From the NCBI RefSeq assembly GCF_900108515.1, contig NZ_FNWW01000003.1, positions 124,001-188,000 of the forward strand: DNA of 64,000 nucleotides, given 5' to 3'. Both the position numbers and the translations under genes were made by a program. This document shows positions 17,045 through 27,567 of this stretch, piece after piece (position 1 is the first letter of the stretch; every line of letters starts with the position of its first letter). Below the pieces are notes generated by a model. The model did no database searches, was not told the DNA's origin, and was given only the letters and a program-made list of their open reading frames with translations. This DNA is from Halobacillus karajensis. GTDB lineage: Bacteria; Bacillota; Bacilli; Bacillales; Halobacillaceae.

Positions 17045-17345
17045 TTTGATCTCACAGGGAGTGGGGCGTTCGGGTCTCTCCCGTGGATCTTCTGCACCTT
17101 AGATATCCGGTTCCGGCGTCCAGCCTCTCCAGACATTAGACAATCACCTCTGTAGAGAAAGGCATGCCACTGTGCCGCTTGTCTTAGGCTAATCGAGTCT
17201 TCCAGAACATCTCCCCACCAAACTTTTTCGGCGCCAGAGCCCAGCTGCTCGAGGTCTTAAGTCCATTTGTTCCTAGAAGGAAATCACATCACTGCACGAA
17301 TGTCCTTAAGCGTGTCGCAGCTCCCAGGGCTCTTCTGCACTTAAG
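17045..17345. repeat. Two tandem decayed units of a second Bacillaceae intergenic repeat
   Basis: Unit one is around 17095-17205 (GGTTCCGGCGTCCAGCCTCT, CCAGACATTAGAC, then GTCTTAGGCTAATCGAGTCT). Unit two is around 17225-17345 (TCGGCGCCAGAGCCCAGCTG, CTCGAGGTCTTAAGTCC, then GTCCTTAAGCGTGTCGCAGC). Both resemble a known stem-loop-forming intergenic family of Bacillus-type genomes with a core near CAGCTTCGGCGCCTAGC...CTCGAGGTC. Each has arms that could pair around a central loop. There is no coding potential. Confidence 0.6.
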
Positions 17346-17501
17346 TCAATTCATTTGATTGTTTGGTTAAAAAAAAGTAAGATTAATACAGGCTTATTTT
17401 TGTGGTGATACAGTATCGGGGTTTTGTGCGACAAAAAAAGTCATTTTCTGACTGCTGTAAGAAGCTCTATGACTATGTATGGATATTATGTAGCGAAGTG
17501 A

Positions 17502-17531
17502 TTGACGAATGATGACGATTTGAGCTAAACT
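17502..17531 (+). promoter_or_regulatory. Candidate sigma-A promoter of the pdh operon
   Basis: -35 TTGACG (17502-17507), 18-nt spacer, -10 TAAACT (17526-17531). This leaves a leader of about 180 nt before pdhA. The match is moderate. Confidence 0.5.
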
Positions 17532-17718
17532 ACATAATGGATTGCCATTGTACCATTGAAACTTACTTAAAAAATGTAACAGTTTCTGTCATCTTCCCTG
17601 TATGATTAACTCAATTCTGTTCAGGGTAAAACGTAAAGAGCAAATAGGTACAGTTTTTTTTCATAATTGGGAAAGCTAACTCACAGCATCCATTTTAAAA
17701 TACGAAAGGAAAGGGTGA

Positions 17719-18807
<1,089 letters not shown>

Positions 18808-18810
18808 ATC

Positions 18811-19788
18811 ATGGCACAAATGACAATGATCCAAGCCATCACAGATGCGATGCGTACTGAACTTAAAAATGATGACAACGTCCTCGTTTTTGGTGAAGAC
18901 GTTGGTCAGAACGGCGGAGTATTCCGTGCAACGGAAGGACTTCAAAAAGAGTTCGGTGAAGATCGTGTATTCGATACACCACTAGCTGAATCTGGAATCG
19001 GCGGTATGTCCATTGGACTTGCACTCACCGGTTTCCGTCCAGTACCTGAAATCCAATTCTTCGGGTTTGTCTATGAAACGATGGATGCCATCAGTGGACA
19101 AATGGCACGTTACCGTTACCGCTCTGGTGGTACACGTCCAATGCCGATCACTGTTCGTTCTCCTTTTGGCGGCGGTGTCCACACACCAGAACTTCACGCA
19201 GACAGCCTTGAAGGCCTAATGGCTCAACAACCTGGTCTCCGTGTCGTAATCCCATCTAATCCATACGATGCGAAAGGTCTTTTGATCTCTTCCATCCGTA
19301 ATAACGATCCGGTCATCTTCCTTGAACACATGAAGCTTTACCGCTCCTTCCGTGAAGAAGTACCGGAAGAAGAATATACAGTAGAACTTGATAAAGCTGC
19401 CGTGAAGCGTGAAGGAACAGACGTAACATTAGTTGCTTATGGTGCGATGGTTCATTCTTGCCTTAAAGCTGCAGAAGAACTTGAAAAAGACGGAGTAAAT
19501 GCAGAGGTTATCGACTTGCGTACTGTTGCTCCGGTTGATTACGAAACAATTCTTGAATCTGTGAAGAAGACAAATCGTGCGGTTGTTGTTCAAGAAGCTC
19601 AAAAGCAGGCAGGAATCGCTGCGAATATCGTATCAGAAATCCAAGAGAAAGCCATTCTACATCTTGAAGCGCCTGTATTGCGTGTGACTGCACCAGACAC
19701 CGTTTATGCATTTACTCAAGCAGAAGAAGTATGGCTGCCAAATCACAACACGATCGTTGAAAAAGTCAACGACGTTATGAACTTTTAA
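18811..19788 (+). CDS. pdhB: Pyruvate dehydrogenase E1 component, beta subunit
   Basis: Beta chain of E1, completing the ThDP pocket. The 325 residues match the family length. The N-terminal [15 protein letters not shown] block (residues 26-40) contains the catalytic glutamate region, and a C-terminal transketolase domain follows from about residue 195 ([11 protein letters not shown]). An AAAGGAGTCGAAG ribosome site ends pdhA. It is cotranscribed with pdhA and pdhC. Confidence 0.96.
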   Translation: MAQMTMIQAITDAMRTELKNDDNVLVFGEDVGQNGGVFRATEGLQKEFGEDRVFDTPLAESGIGGMSIGLALTGFRPVPEIQFFGFVYETMDAISGQMARYRYRSGGTRPMPITVRSPFGGGVHTPELHADSLEGLMAQQPGLRVVIPSNPYDAKGLLISSIRNNDPVIFLEHMKLYRSFREEVPEEEYTVELDKAAVKREGTDVTLVAYGAMVHSCLKAAEELEKDGVNAEVIDLRTVAPVDYETILESVKKTNRAVVVQEAQKQAGIAANIVSEIQEKAILHLEAPVLRVTAPDTVYAFTQAEEVWLPNHNTIVEKVNDVMNF

Positions 19789-19816
19789 TCATCTCTACTA
19801 CTAGGAGGTAATAACC

Positions 19817-21103
19817 GTGGCATTTGAATTTAAGCTGCCTGATATCGGTGAAGGTATCCACGAAGGTGAAATTGCAAAGTGGTTCGTCAAACCTGGCGAC
19901 GAAGTAAAAGAAGACGATGTACTTTGTGAAGTACAAAACGACAAAGCAGTAGTCGAAATCCCTTCACAAGTGGATGGAACTGTCAAAGACATCCATGTTG
20001 ACGAAGGTGAGACGACAACTGTAGGAACGGTCATCATTACAATCGATGATGGTTCTGAAGACTCTCCATCTTCTGAAGAGCCAAAAGAAGAGGCGAAGGA
20101 AGAAAAAGAGGAAGCAGCTAAAGAAGAAAAGTCTGAACAACCAGCTGCATCTTCTGATGACAGTAACGTCGATGAGGATCGTCGCGTTGTGGCTATGCCT
20201 TCTGTCCGTAAATTCGCTCGTGATAACGATGTCGATATCCGTAAAGTACAAGGATCTGGCAAAAATGGCCGTATCCTTAAAGAAGACGTAGAAAGCTTCA
20301 TGAACGGTGGTCAACCAGAAGCTGGAACAGATGCAAAAGCTGAAGACAAACAGGAAGAAGCGGCACCAGCACAGCAAGCAGCACCAGCTGCAGGCGAAGC
20401 GTATCCTGAAACTCGTGAGAAAATGAGTGGAATCCGTAAAGCGATCTCCAAAGCTATGGTGAACTCCAAGCACACAGCTCCTCACGTAACATTGATGGAT
20501 GAAGTGGACGTTTCCGAGCTTGTTGCTCACCGTAAGAAGTTTAAAGCAGTCGCTGCAGAACAAGATATCAAGTTGACTTACCTTCCATATGTAGTGAAGT
20601 CTCTTGTATCCACTCTGAAGAAATATCCTGTTCTTAATACGTCAATTGACGACAATACGGATGAAATTATTCAGAAACACTATTATAATATTGGTATCGC
20701 TGCAGATACAGAGAAGGGACTAATGGTTCCAGTTGTTAAAGATGCGGATCGTAAGTCTGTGTTCTCGATATCAAGCGAAATCAACGAACTAGCTGTGAAA
20801 GCTCGTGACGGTAAACTATCAGCTGAAGAAATGAAAGGTGCTTCCACTACAATTACGAATATTGGATCTGCAGGTGGCCAATGGTTTACTCCGGTCATCA
20901 ACCACCCAGAAGTGGCGATCCTTGGAATCGGACGTATTGCAGACAAGCCAATCGTACGTGATGGCGAAGTTGTAGTAGCTCCAGTTCTTGCGATTTCCCT
21001 AAGCTTTGACCACCGTATTATCGACGGTGCAACAGCTCAGCATGCAATGAACAACATCAAGCGTTTACTGAACGATCCACAACTAATCATGATGGAGGCG
21101 TAA
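19817..21103 (+). CDS. pdhC: Dihydrolipoamide acetyltransferase, E2 of pyruvate dehydrogenase
   Basis: E2 core that transfers the acetyl group to CoA. It is 428 residues with a single lipoyl domain (lipoyl-Lys in NDKAVVEI near residue 43), an acidic Glu/Lys linker, a peripheral-subunit-binding domain ([11 protein letters not shown] near 128-138) and a second Ala/Pro linker. The catalytic domain ends in FDHRIIDGA near 396-404 (His and Asp of the active site). A GTG start at 19817 follows AGGAGG. The usual Bacillus E2 also has one lipoyl domain. Confidence 0.95.
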   Translation: MAFEFKLPDIGEGIHEGEIAKWFVKPGDEVKEDDVLCEVQNDKAVVEIPSQVDGTVKDIHVDEGETTTVGTVIITIDDGSEDSPSSEEPKEEAKEEKEEAAKEEKSEQPAASSDDSNVDEDRRVVAMPSVRKFARDNDVDIRKVQGSGKNGRILKEDVESFMNGGQPEAGTDAKAEDKQEEAAPAQQAAPAAGEAYPETREKMSGIRKAISKAMVNSKHTAPHVTLMDEVDVSELVAHRKKFKAVAAEQDIKLTYLPYVVKSLVSTLKKYPVLNTSIDDNTDEIIQKHYYNIGIAADTEKGLMVPVVKDADRKSVFSISSEINELAVKARDGKLSAEEMKGASTTITNIGSAGGQWFTPVINHPEVAILGIGRIADKPIVRDGEVVVAPVLAISLSFDHRIIDGATAQHAMNNIKRLLNDPQLIMMEA

Positions 21104-21106
21104 AGT

Positions 21107-22516
21107 ATGGTAGTAGGAGATTTCCCAATTGAATTAGATACGTTAGTTGTCGGTGCGGGACCTGGCGGTTATGTTGCTGCTATCCGCGCTGCACAATCTG
21201 GCCAGAATGTAACGATTGTTGACAAAGGTAACTTAGGCGGCGTTTGTTTGAACGTTGGTTGTGTACCTTCCAAGGCATTGATCCAGGCAGGTCACCGTTA
21301 TGAGCATGCTCAAGGTGCGGAAGATATGGGGATCAAGTCTGAAAACACAACGGTAGACTTTTCCAAAGTGCAAGAATGGAAAGGCGGAGTTGTTAATAAA
21401 CTGACAGGCGGTGTAGAAGGTCTGCTTAAAGGAAATAAAGTGGACATCGTCAAAGGGGAAGTTTACTTTGTCGATAAGAACACGGTACGCGTCATGGACG
21501 AAAAGAATTCTCAAACGTATACGTTCAACAATTGCATCATTGCAACAGGTTCCCGTCCGATTGAGATCCCTTCTTTCAAGTTCTCTGATCGTGTCCTTGA
21601 TTCAACAGGTGCATTGAACCTTGATGAAATTCCGAATAAAATGGTTGTTATCGGAGGAGGATACATTGGTACTGAGTTAGGTACGGCTTATGCAAACTTC
21701 GGTACGGAAGTAACCATCCTTGAAGGTACGAAAGATATTCTTGGCGGCTTTGAAAAGCAAATGTCTTCTTTAGTTAAGAAGCGTCTGAAGAAAAAAGGCG
21801 TAGAAGTCGTTACAGAAGCGATGGCTCAAGGTGTTGAAGAAACGGATAATGGTGTTACAGTGAAGTATGAAGCAAAAGGTGAAGAAAAATCGATTGATGC
21901 GGATTACGTTCTTGTAACAGTTGGCCGCCGTCCAAACACAGATGAAATCGGTTTGGAAGATCTTGGCCTTAAGATGACGGATAAAGGTCTGATTGAAATC
22001 GACAAACAGTGCCGTACAAGCATTGATAACATCTATGCGATCGGTGATATCGTTGACGGACCTCCACTTGCTCACAAAGCTTCTTATGAAGGTAAAATCG
22101 CTGCAGAAGCGATTTCTGGTGAGAAATCCGAAATTGATTATCTAGGAATTCCAGCTGTTGTATTCTCTGATCCTGAACTAGCTTCTGTTGGTTATACAGA
22201 ACAAGAAGCAAAAGATGCGGGATATGATGTAAAAGCAGCTAAATTCCCGTTCGCAGCAAACGGACGAGCACTTTCTCTTAACGAAAGTGATGGCTTCTTA
22301 AAACTTGTAACACGTAAAGACGATGGCCTTGTCATCGGTGCCCAAATCGCAGGTGCTAATGCGAGTGATATGATTGCTGAGCTTGGCTTGGCTATCGAAG
22401 CTGGCATGACAGCAGAAGATTTAGCGTTAACTATCCACGCTCACCCAACTCTAGGTGAGATCACGATGGAAGCAGCAGAAGTTGCGATTGATCAACCGAT
22501 CCACATCGTAAAATAA
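21107..22516 (+). CDS. pdhD: Dihydrolipoamide dehydrogenase, E3
   Basis: Flavoprotein disulfide reductase that reoxidises E2 dihydrolipoamide with NAD+, also shared with 2-oxoglutarate and branched-chain dehydrogenases. The 469 residues show the FAD motif GAGPGGY near 17-23, the redox disulfide [11 protein letters not shown] near 44-54, the NAD motif [10 protein letters not shown] near 183-192, and the C-terminal catalytic HAHPTLGE near 445-452. It begins three bases after pdhC and is closed by an intrinsic terminator. Confidence 0.96.
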   Translation: MVVGDFPIELDTLVVGAGPGGYVAAIRAAQSGQNVTIVDKGNLGGVCLNVGCVPSKALIQAGHRYEHAQGAEDMGIKSENTTVDFSKVQEWKGGVVNKLTGGVEGLLKGNKVDIVKGEVYFVDKNTVRVMDEKNSQTYTFNNCIIATGSRPIEIPSFKFSDRVLDSTGALNLDEIPNKMVVIGGGYIGTELGTAYANFGTEVTILEGTKDILGGFEKQMSSLVKKRLKKKGVEVVTEAMAQGVEETDNGVTVKYEAKGEEKSIDADYVLVTVGRRPNTDEIGLEDLGLKMTDKGLIEIDKQCRTSIDNIYAIGDIVDGPPLAHKASYEGKIAAEAISGEKSEIDYLGIPAVVFSDPELASVGYTEQEAKDAGYDVKAAKFPFAANGRALSLNESDGFLKLVTRKDDGLVIGAQIAGANASDMIAELGLAIEAGMTAEDLALTIHAHPTLGEITMEAAEVAIDQPIHIVK

Positions 22517-22530
22517 TCGCAGATTTCTTA

Positions 22531-22569
22531 AAAAACCCGACGGCTCATTTGAGCCTGTCGGGTTTTTGT
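22531..22569 (+). terminator. Terminator of the pdh operon
   Basis: AAAACCCGACGGCTC / GAGCCTGTCGGGTTTT (one bulged base) with loop ATTT and a T tail lies just after pdhD. Confidence 0.9.
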
Positions 22570-22704
22570 GTATCTTTTAAATAGGGGCGGAGGATTCTCA
22601 TCGCCTTCCTACCATCTATCTATCACATTCATAGGGGAGAGGAGAGACATAAGAAGGATTTCTTTCGCTTAATTAAAAATCACCTCACGTTTCGATGTTT
22701 TCCG

Positions 22705-23082
22705 TTATTTTTTTGCGATTACTATTTTATCTTCTAATGTCGTTAATATGTCTTCACGTGGATTGTCACCAGCAATTGTTGTTAAAGTTTTCCCGTTTTC
22801 CTTCACAACAAGGAGTGGTAATTCATCGGTAGGAAGTTTAAGTTTGTCTTTTTTCTGTTCGGACTGTTCAAATTGAAGTTCAGATCCATCCTTCTGTTTT
22901 AACTTCCAGTCAAGCAAAGCACTGAGATAATCTTGGGCGGATTCTTCTTGGTCCGCTTTAGTATATAAGTATAATTCATAATCATCTGGTTTTGCGGTAA
23001 GTACTTGAACAGTATCTCCCTGAAAAATACAGCCAGTGAGAATGAAAATACCAAAAAAGGATAAGAACAATCGATTTAACAT
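22705..23082 (-). CDS. slp: Small lipoprotein, Slp-like
   Basis: Exported 125-residue lipoprotein with a short basic start, a hydrophobic stretch and lipobox LTGC, so Cys is at about residue 18. The mature part is Lys/Glu/Asp-rich. Its place between pdhD and speA, opposite in direction to pdh, matches B. subtilis slp (small peptidoglycan-associated lipoprotein). The ATG at 23082 was chosen because the upstream GTG overlaps the ribosome site. Function unknown beyond surface location; the name rests on location more than on detailed similarity. Confidence 0.68.
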   Translation of the reverse strand: MLNRLFLSFFGIFILTGCIFQGDTVQVLTAKPDDYELYLYTKADQEESAQDYLSALLDWKLKQKDGSELQFEQSEQKKDKLKLPTDELPLLVVKENGKTLTTIAGDNPREDILTTLEDKIVIAKK

Positions 23083-23094
23083 GCTCGGTACCAC

Positions 23095-23464
23095 TCCCTT
23101 GTTGTTTACTCGAGTTCTAGTGTAACAGGAATAAACAAGAGCCCCTGGGATGTTAACGATTTGTCATGGAAATGATAGTCCTGTGTTTCATTTTAATATC
23201 TCCTGTAACCATACTGAAAAGGTACGGGGGTAGATGAAAACTGTGGGGTTGTCTTTTTTTAATTGAGAACTGGTTAACAGTTAAGAGTCTATGGTGGGAT
23301 TACGAACAAGACCTCTCTCCTTATTTCTTCTGTTGCTCTCTCTGACATACCCTTTATAGATTTATTTTACTATGTATTCGAATGCCCCTCATTTGCCCAT
23401 TGCAAATCCTATTTTTATGCACAAAGAAGAAGAGAGATCCCTATTATTCTTTCGACCATAAAAA
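23095..23464. other. Intergenic stretch of about 370 bp without a recognised feature
   Basis: It holds the slp upstream region and then AT-rich sequence up to the terminator of the BCCT gene. No RNA gene, repeat or supported frame was seen. Confidence 0.5.
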
Positions 23465-23496
23465 AAAGGAACCCAGACATTTCTGGGTTCCTTTAC
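23465..23496. terminator. Terminator of the BCCT transporter gene
   Basis: AAAGGAACCCAGA / TCTGGGTTCCTTT is a perfect 13-bp stem with a 4-nt loop; an A run on the + strand gives the U tail for the minus-strand transcript. Confidence 0.9.
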
Positions 23497-23500
23497 CATA

Positions 23501-25036
23501 TTATCTTGACTTCTTCTTCAAATCCACTTTCTTAGCTTCTTCCTGGAATGCTTTGAATAGGGAGAGGCATATGAGAATCATAATGAAAGTGAATGGAAAA
23601 GCCGCGATAATGGCTGCCGTTTGCAGAGCGCCTAATCCGCCTTGCCATAACAGCACAGCCGCTGCTCCTGCTTGAATAATCCCCCAAGTGAACTTCACCT
23701 GGTTTTTCGGGTTCAAGCTGCCATTAGTTGTCTGCATACCTAGTACGAATGTTGCTGAATCCGCAGACGTTACGAAGAATGTACTAATTAGCAATAGACC
23801 GATAATGGACATAATCGCACCCATTGGGATGTTCTCCAACATAGAGAATAGAGCTACTTCTGTACCAAGTGCACTGACGTCTGAAAAAATGTCGACACCA
23901 TTGAAGAACTCAAGGGAGATGGCCGTCCCACCGAACACAGAGAACCAGAGCGCACCGAAAATAGTTGGTACGAGAAGGACTCCAAGAATGAATTCCCGAA
24001 TTGTACGTCCACGCGATACGCGAGCGATGAAGGTTCCAACGAATGGAGCCCAGGAAATCCACCAAGCCCAGTAGAAGATAGTCCAATTTTGTACCCATGA
24101 ATTATCTTCTGCAAATGGTGTCAGACGAAAACTCATATACGGAAGGTCACGAATGTATGACCCAAATGTTGTTGTGAAATAATCCATAATAAAGTTCGTC
24201 GGTCCTGCAAATAACATAAATACCATGAGGACGATGGCTAATACAACGTTCGTGTTACTCAAGTACTTGATCCCTTTGTTTAATCCAGTCATGGCAGAAA
24301 CCATGAAAAGAACGGTCACAATAGCAATGATCGTCAATTGAAGACCGAATGTATCCTCAAGTCCATCCACCGTAAAGGCTAGTCCACTTGAAATTTGCAG
24401 GGCCCCAAGTCCTAGAGATGTCGCTACACCGAAAATCGTGGCAAATACAGCGATGAAGTCAATGAAAGTACCAATTGGCCCTTTGACTCTTTTTTCGCCC
24501 AGAACAGGGGTCAAAGCCGCACTGATGACACCAGGGGCATCTTTCCTGAACTTAAAGTAGGCAAGTGCTAGAGCTAATACTGCATAAATGGCCCAAGGGT
24601 GCAATCCCCAGTGGAAGAATGTGTACTTCATAGCTGATTGAGCCGATTCTTCACTCATCGTTTCCTGACCTGGAACCGGTGGTGTATGGAAGTGGGAAAG
24701 TGGTTCTGCAGCACCCCAAAATACGAGACCAATGCCCATTCCAGCACTAAATAACATAGCAAACCATGTAATGTAAGGATATTCCGGTTCATCGTCAGGT
24801 TTACCTAACTTCAATTTTCCGTATTTTGAGAAGACCAAAAAGATAGCAAAAATCAAAAATCCAGTGGCTGATAATAAATAGAACCATCCAAACTTCTCTG
24901 TTAAGAAACCTTGAATACTCGAAGTTACATTAGATAAGTTCCATGTCGGTAATGTTGTCTCAGGAACAATCCCCCAACCAATAAATAATAGGGCGACAAC
25001 AACCGAAATGTAAAACACTTTTGTTACTTGATTCAT
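23501..25036 (-). CDS. BCCT family transporter (glycine betaine/choline type)
   Basis: Secondary transporter of about 511 residues and 12 membrane segments that takes up quaternary-ammonium osmolytes with sodium or protons. Family marks are the Gly-rich segment MGIGLVFWGAAEPLSHF near residues 95-111 and the Trp-rich stretch FYWAWWISWAPFVGTFIARVSRGRT near 320-345. This is split here as FYWAWWISWAPF and FIARVSRGRT, and contains the tryptophan substrate box. The ATG at 25036 follows AGGAGGGAAG; an earlier start lacks spacing. It resembles OpuD/BetM-type betaine carriers. Substrate is inferred, and osmoprotection fits a halophile. Confidence 0.88.
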   Translation of the reverse strand: MNQVTKVFYISVVVALLFIGWGIVPETTLPTWNLSNVTSSIQGFLTEKFGWFYLLSATGFLIFAIFLVFSKYGKLKLGKPDDEPEYPYITWFAMLFSAGMGIGLVFWGAAEPLSHFHTPPVPGQETMSEESAQSAMKYTFFHWGLHPWAIYAVLALALAYFKFRKDAPGVISAALTPVLGEKRVKGPIGTFIDFIAVFATIFGVATSLGLGALQISSGLAFTVDGLEDTFGLQLTIIAIVTVLFMVSAMTGLNKGIKYLSNTNVVLAIVLMVFMLFAGPTNFIMDYFTTTFGSYIRDLPYMSFRLTPFAEDNSWVQNWTIFYWAWWISWAPFVGTFIARVSRGRTIREFILGVLLVPTIFGALWFSVFGGTAISLEFFNGVDIFSDVSALGTEVALFSMLENIPMGAIMSIIGLLLISTFFVTSADSATFVLGMQTTNGSLNPKNQVKFTWGIIQAGAAAVLLWQGGLGALQTAAIIAAFPFTFIMILICLSLFKAFQEEAKKVDLKKKSR

Positions 25037-25078
25037 TACTGACTTCCCTCCTAAGTAAATATTCATTTTTCCGCCAAG

Positions 25079-26155
25079 TCACGAACGATCAGGTAAATAA
25101 CATTTCTTTACGAGGGTTTTCTGTTTTTCTGAAATATTTTGTAGTTCTTCCAATACATCATGAAAACAGAGAAGCTCATAAATTAAGATCGTCTGCGGTG
25201 GTAAATGGTGACGGTAACCTGTCTGCTTCACGACATGCTCCTCTTTCCATTTCCAGAATGCATCATCCAACTTATTCACCATTTCGAACTGTTTTTCGCT
25301 GATCGAATGTGTAGGGTCGCCTAATACTTGCACATACTCTTTCGTTAAGGCATGCAAAAGTTCTTTCTCTTTTTCTGTAAAATCAGAGGCTTTTGTTTGG
25401 ACATACTGCAAGTTGCCCAAGTGGTAAGCAATTTGCTGAAATGCCGCTAATTTTCTTTGTGAAAGTTGAAATGCTACCATTTCTTCCTCTGAATGACGAT
25501 GATATTTCCATTCTTCTCGTTGGTATTGAGAAAGTTGATTGGTCCTTTCCAAAAGTGCCGTCAGTTGGCGGTATGACCTTTGGATGGCACGAGTTTTCTC
25601 TTTAGATTCTGCCGTAACCTCAGATATTATTCGTTGGAGAAGCAGGCCAGCTTGATTATACAAACCGTTGATGCTTTTGTAAATCATAGGTGAATAATTC
25701 GGAGGCAGAAGGAAAAAATTCACAAATGTCGAGATGATGATCCCAATGGAAGTAGTACCCAATCTTGTGAAAAACGAAACAATATATTGATCCTGAAAGT
25801 CGGGAATCATGGCAGTAGCCGTAATTGTAGCTACTAATATTCCGTCATCCAGTTTCAATTTATGGCAGACAGCAATCGTCACCATCGCTACGAGAGCAAA
25901 TGTTAAGGCACCTTTACCGAACAATCCGTAAAAAGTAGTCGCAAGCAATGCTCCGATGGCGGATGCAGGAAAACGTACAGCTGCTTTTTTTATTGAATCA
26001 GCGGCTGTATGTTCAATCGTCACAATGGCTGTGATAACAGCAAATATGATGGGTAAATTAAAAAAACCACAAATCAATGCAGTCAAAAAAACTGAAATCC
26101 CTGTTTTCAATGTGCGGCTTCCTAAAATTTTGAATTTTTTCAAAGATTGAAGCAT
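25079..26155 (-). CDS. Aromatic acid exporter family membrane protein (ArAE_1/DUF939)
   Basis: The 358-residue protein has four to five N-terminal transmembrane helices (about residues 15-145) and a long cytosolic helical C-terminal part (about 160-358) typical of the DUF939 domain. The N-terminal AVITAIVTIEHTAADSIKKA block is characteristic of FUSC/ArAE-like proteins of Bacillus. Transport of aromatic or other small acids is the family suggestion; substrate unknown. It lies 42 bp upstream of the BCCT gene on the same strand, so co-transcription is possible. Confidence 0.78.
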   Translation of the reverse strand: MLQSLKKFKILGSRTLKTGISVFLTALICGFFNLPIIFAVITAIVTIEHTAADSIKKAAVRFPASAIGALLATTFYGLFGKGALTFALVAMVTIAVCHKLKLDDGILVATITATAMIPDFQDQYIVSFFTRLGTTSIGIIISTFVNFFLLPPNYSPMIYKSINGLYNQAGLLLQRIISEVTAESKEKTRAIQRSYRQLTALLERTNQLSQYQREEWKYHRHSEEEMVAFQLSQRKLAAFQQIAYHLGNLQYVQTKASDFTEKEKELLHALTKEYVQVLGDPTHSISEKQFEMVNKLDDAFWKWKEEHVVKQTGYRHHLPPQTILIYELLCFHDVLEELQNISEKQKTLVKKCYLPDRS

Positions 26156-26290
26156 TTAATCACCCATATGTAAGAAGTCTCTGGACCACGATATATCATT
26201 ATATAATAAATTACCCAAAAACGATAGATAAAATGTTGAATCATCTTATATAATGGAGAAAGTGGAAATACATAACAGTGGAGGGAACCC

Positions 26291-27121
26291 ATGAAAAAAT
26301 GGACGGCTTTCCTGTTTCTCGTGCTTTTTTGGCTGACTGCTTGTTCCGGAGTGAAAAGTGAAGAAGTGCAAGAACAGGAAGAATATCAAGGGAAAGAGAA
26401 AGTGTCGGAAAAGGTAGAGGAAGAAGAGTCAACGGGAGCTAAAGATCATGGGGAGACAAAGGAAGAGGAGGCTGAGCCAGTTGAGCCAGTTGAGCCTCAA
26501 TATGAATTGACTGCAAATTGGTCGATTCAGCCCATCTCAGATGCCAATCCGCAAGTCGCCCTTATAACGATCGATGATGCGCCAGATACCTACGCTGTAG
26601 AAATGGCAAAAACGTTAAAAGAAAAAGAGGCCCCGGCCATCTTTTTTGTGAATGGCCATTTTATTGAGACAGAGGAGGGAAAAAAGAGGCTGAAAGAAAT
26701 TCATGACATGGGTTTTGCTATTGGAAACCATACAGCCTCTCATGCTAGCCTCCAGGATATAAGTGAAGAAGAACAACATGAGGAAATGGTCGGTTTAAAT
26801 GACAAAATTGAAGAGATTATTGGAGAGCGCCCTAAATTCTTCCGGGCTCCTTTTGGCCAAAATACGGATTACTCAAAACAGTTGGCAGCGGAAGAAAATA
26901 TGCTGGTTATGAACTGGACGTATGGCTACGATTGGGAAAGTGAGTATCAGGATGCTTCCGCATTAGCAGATATGATGGTAAATACCCCTCTTCTCAACAA
27001 TGGAGCCAACCTGCTTATGCACGACCGGGAATGGACAAATGGGGCCTTGGGGGAAATCATCGATGGTCTGCGTGAAAAGGGGTATGACCTATTAGACCCG
27101 GCTCTTATTAAAACACCATAA
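26291..27121 (+). CDS. Polysaccharide deacetylase lipoprotein (NodB domain)
   Basis: Secreted, lipid-anchored carbohydrate esterase family 4 protein of 276 residues. Signal sequence with lipobox LTAC (Cys at about 16), then a 50-residue Glu-rich linker with a VEPVEPVEP run, then a NodB fold. The metal/catalytic motifs are TIDDAPD (MT1, near 94-100), HTASH (MT2, near 147-151) and FRAPFGQN (MT3, near 185-192); a LLMHD motif is near 239-243. It probably deacetylates peptidoglycan or another wall glycan. The start follows GGAGGGAACCC. The acidic linker suits a high-salt exterior. Confidence 0.87.
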   Translation: MKKWTAFLFLVLFWLTACSGVKSEEVQEQEEYQGKEKVSEKVEEEESTGAKDHGETKEEEAEPVEPVEPQYELTANWSIQPISDANPQVALITIDDAPDTYAVEMAKTLKEKEAPAIFFVNGHFIETEEGKKRLKEIHDMGFAIGNHTASHASLQDISEEEQHEEMVGLNDKIEEIIGERPKFFRAPFGQNTDYSKQLAAEENMLVMNWTYGYDWESEYQDASALADMMVNTPLLNNGANLLMHDREWTNGALGEIIDGLREKGYDLLDPALIKTP

Positions 27122-27127
27122 ACCATT

Positions 27128-27160
27128 AAAGATCACTCGTAGGAGTGGTCTTTTTTTGTT
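27128..27160 (+). terminator. Terminator after the polysaccharide deacetylase gene
   Basis: AAAGATCACTC / GAGTGGTCTTT (one G-T pair) with a 4-nt loop is followed by a T run. Confidence 0.85.
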
Positions 27161-27248
27161 TGATTATCATTAAAATGACTGGCGATGACCTTTTTGTGGG
27201 CTAAAAAGGCCTTCTGCATCATATAGTAGGAAGAGTGGAATTCATTAG

Positions 27249-27259
27249 TATGTCACAAT
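27249..27259. promoter_or_regulatory. Possible upstream CcpN half-match
   Basis: TATGTCACAAT matches the CcpN consensus TRTGHYATAYW at nine of eleven positions and lies 48 bp before the perfect site. Two-site arrangements are usual for CcpN targets. Confidence 0.4.
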
Positions 27260-27283
27260 TTATAAAAAGATATACTTTTGGGC

Positions 27284-27312
27284 TTGATTTTTAGTTTATG
27301 TCATATTAAAAT
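27284..27312 (+). promoter_or_regulatory. SR1 promoter with overlapping CcpN operator
   Basis: -35 TTGATT (27284-27289), 17-nt spacer, -10 TAAAAT (27307-27312). The sequence TATGTCATATT at 27297-27307 fits the CcpN consensus TRTGHYATAYW at all positions and overlaps the spacer and -10, where a repressor would block transcription. CcpN repression of sr1 under glycolytic conditions is established in B. subtilis. Confidence 0.72.
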
Positions 27313-27355
27313 AAACATATACTGAAAGCGATTACAGGATAAGGAGTGGATATGA

Positions 27356-27469
27356 ATGGGTACAATCGTATGTCAAGACTGTCAGAAGGTAATCGAGCAC
27401 TACGAAAATGAAAAGGTCGCTACTCTCTACGGCACATGTCCAACTTGCAACAAACCAAAAGAGAAATAA
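27356..27469 (+). CDS. SR1P, GapA-binding small peptide
   Basis: A 37-residue peptide beginning MGTIVCQDC, with two CxxC motifs (Cys6/Cys9 and Cys28/Cys31) and a central Tyr-Glu-Asn-Glu-Lys and Leu-Tyr-Gly-Thr-Cys block, clearly of the SR1P family. In B. subtilis it binds GapA and stimulates its association with RNase J1, linking glycolysis and RNA decay; rnjA lies 14 kb away here. AAGGAGTGG at 27341-27349 places the ribosome. An out-of-frame ATG at 27352 is just before it. Too short for ordinary gene calling. Confidence 0.9.
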   Translation: MGTIVCQDCQKVIEHYENEKVATLYGTCPTCNKPKEK

Positions 27470-27510
27470 AAAGGTCGGGCTATTGATCGGGGACAAAAAA
27501 GAAGCATACA

Positions 27511-27546
27511 GAAAGAACCAGACGAGCGAGCGTCTGGTTCTTTCTA
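27511..27546. terminator. Shared terminator of SR1 and speA
   Basis: A perfect 14-bp stem GAAAGAACCAGACG / CGTCTGGTTCTTTC with a 6-nt loop lies between convergent SR1 and speA. Confidence 0.93.
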
Positions 27547-27567
27547 TTTGTTCAGGAGAACTTTCGT

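Larger units (their letters stand above)
27319..27546 (+). ncRNA. SR1 dual-function regulatory RNA
   Basis: The transcript is expected from about 27319 to the strong terminator at 27511-27546, roughly 228 nt, close to the known SR1 length of 205 nt. It lies in the slp-speA interval, as in B. subtilis, and contains the SR1P reading frame at 27356-27469. In B. subtilis SR1 base-pairs with ahrC mRNA to block its translation. I did not attempt to define the ahrC-pairing region here. Transcript ends are inferred. Confidence 0.75.

Noticed and set aside
23095-23464. Possible riboswitch or small RNA upstream of slp
   Set aside because: No conserved core, hairpin series or promoter-terminator pair could be recognised.
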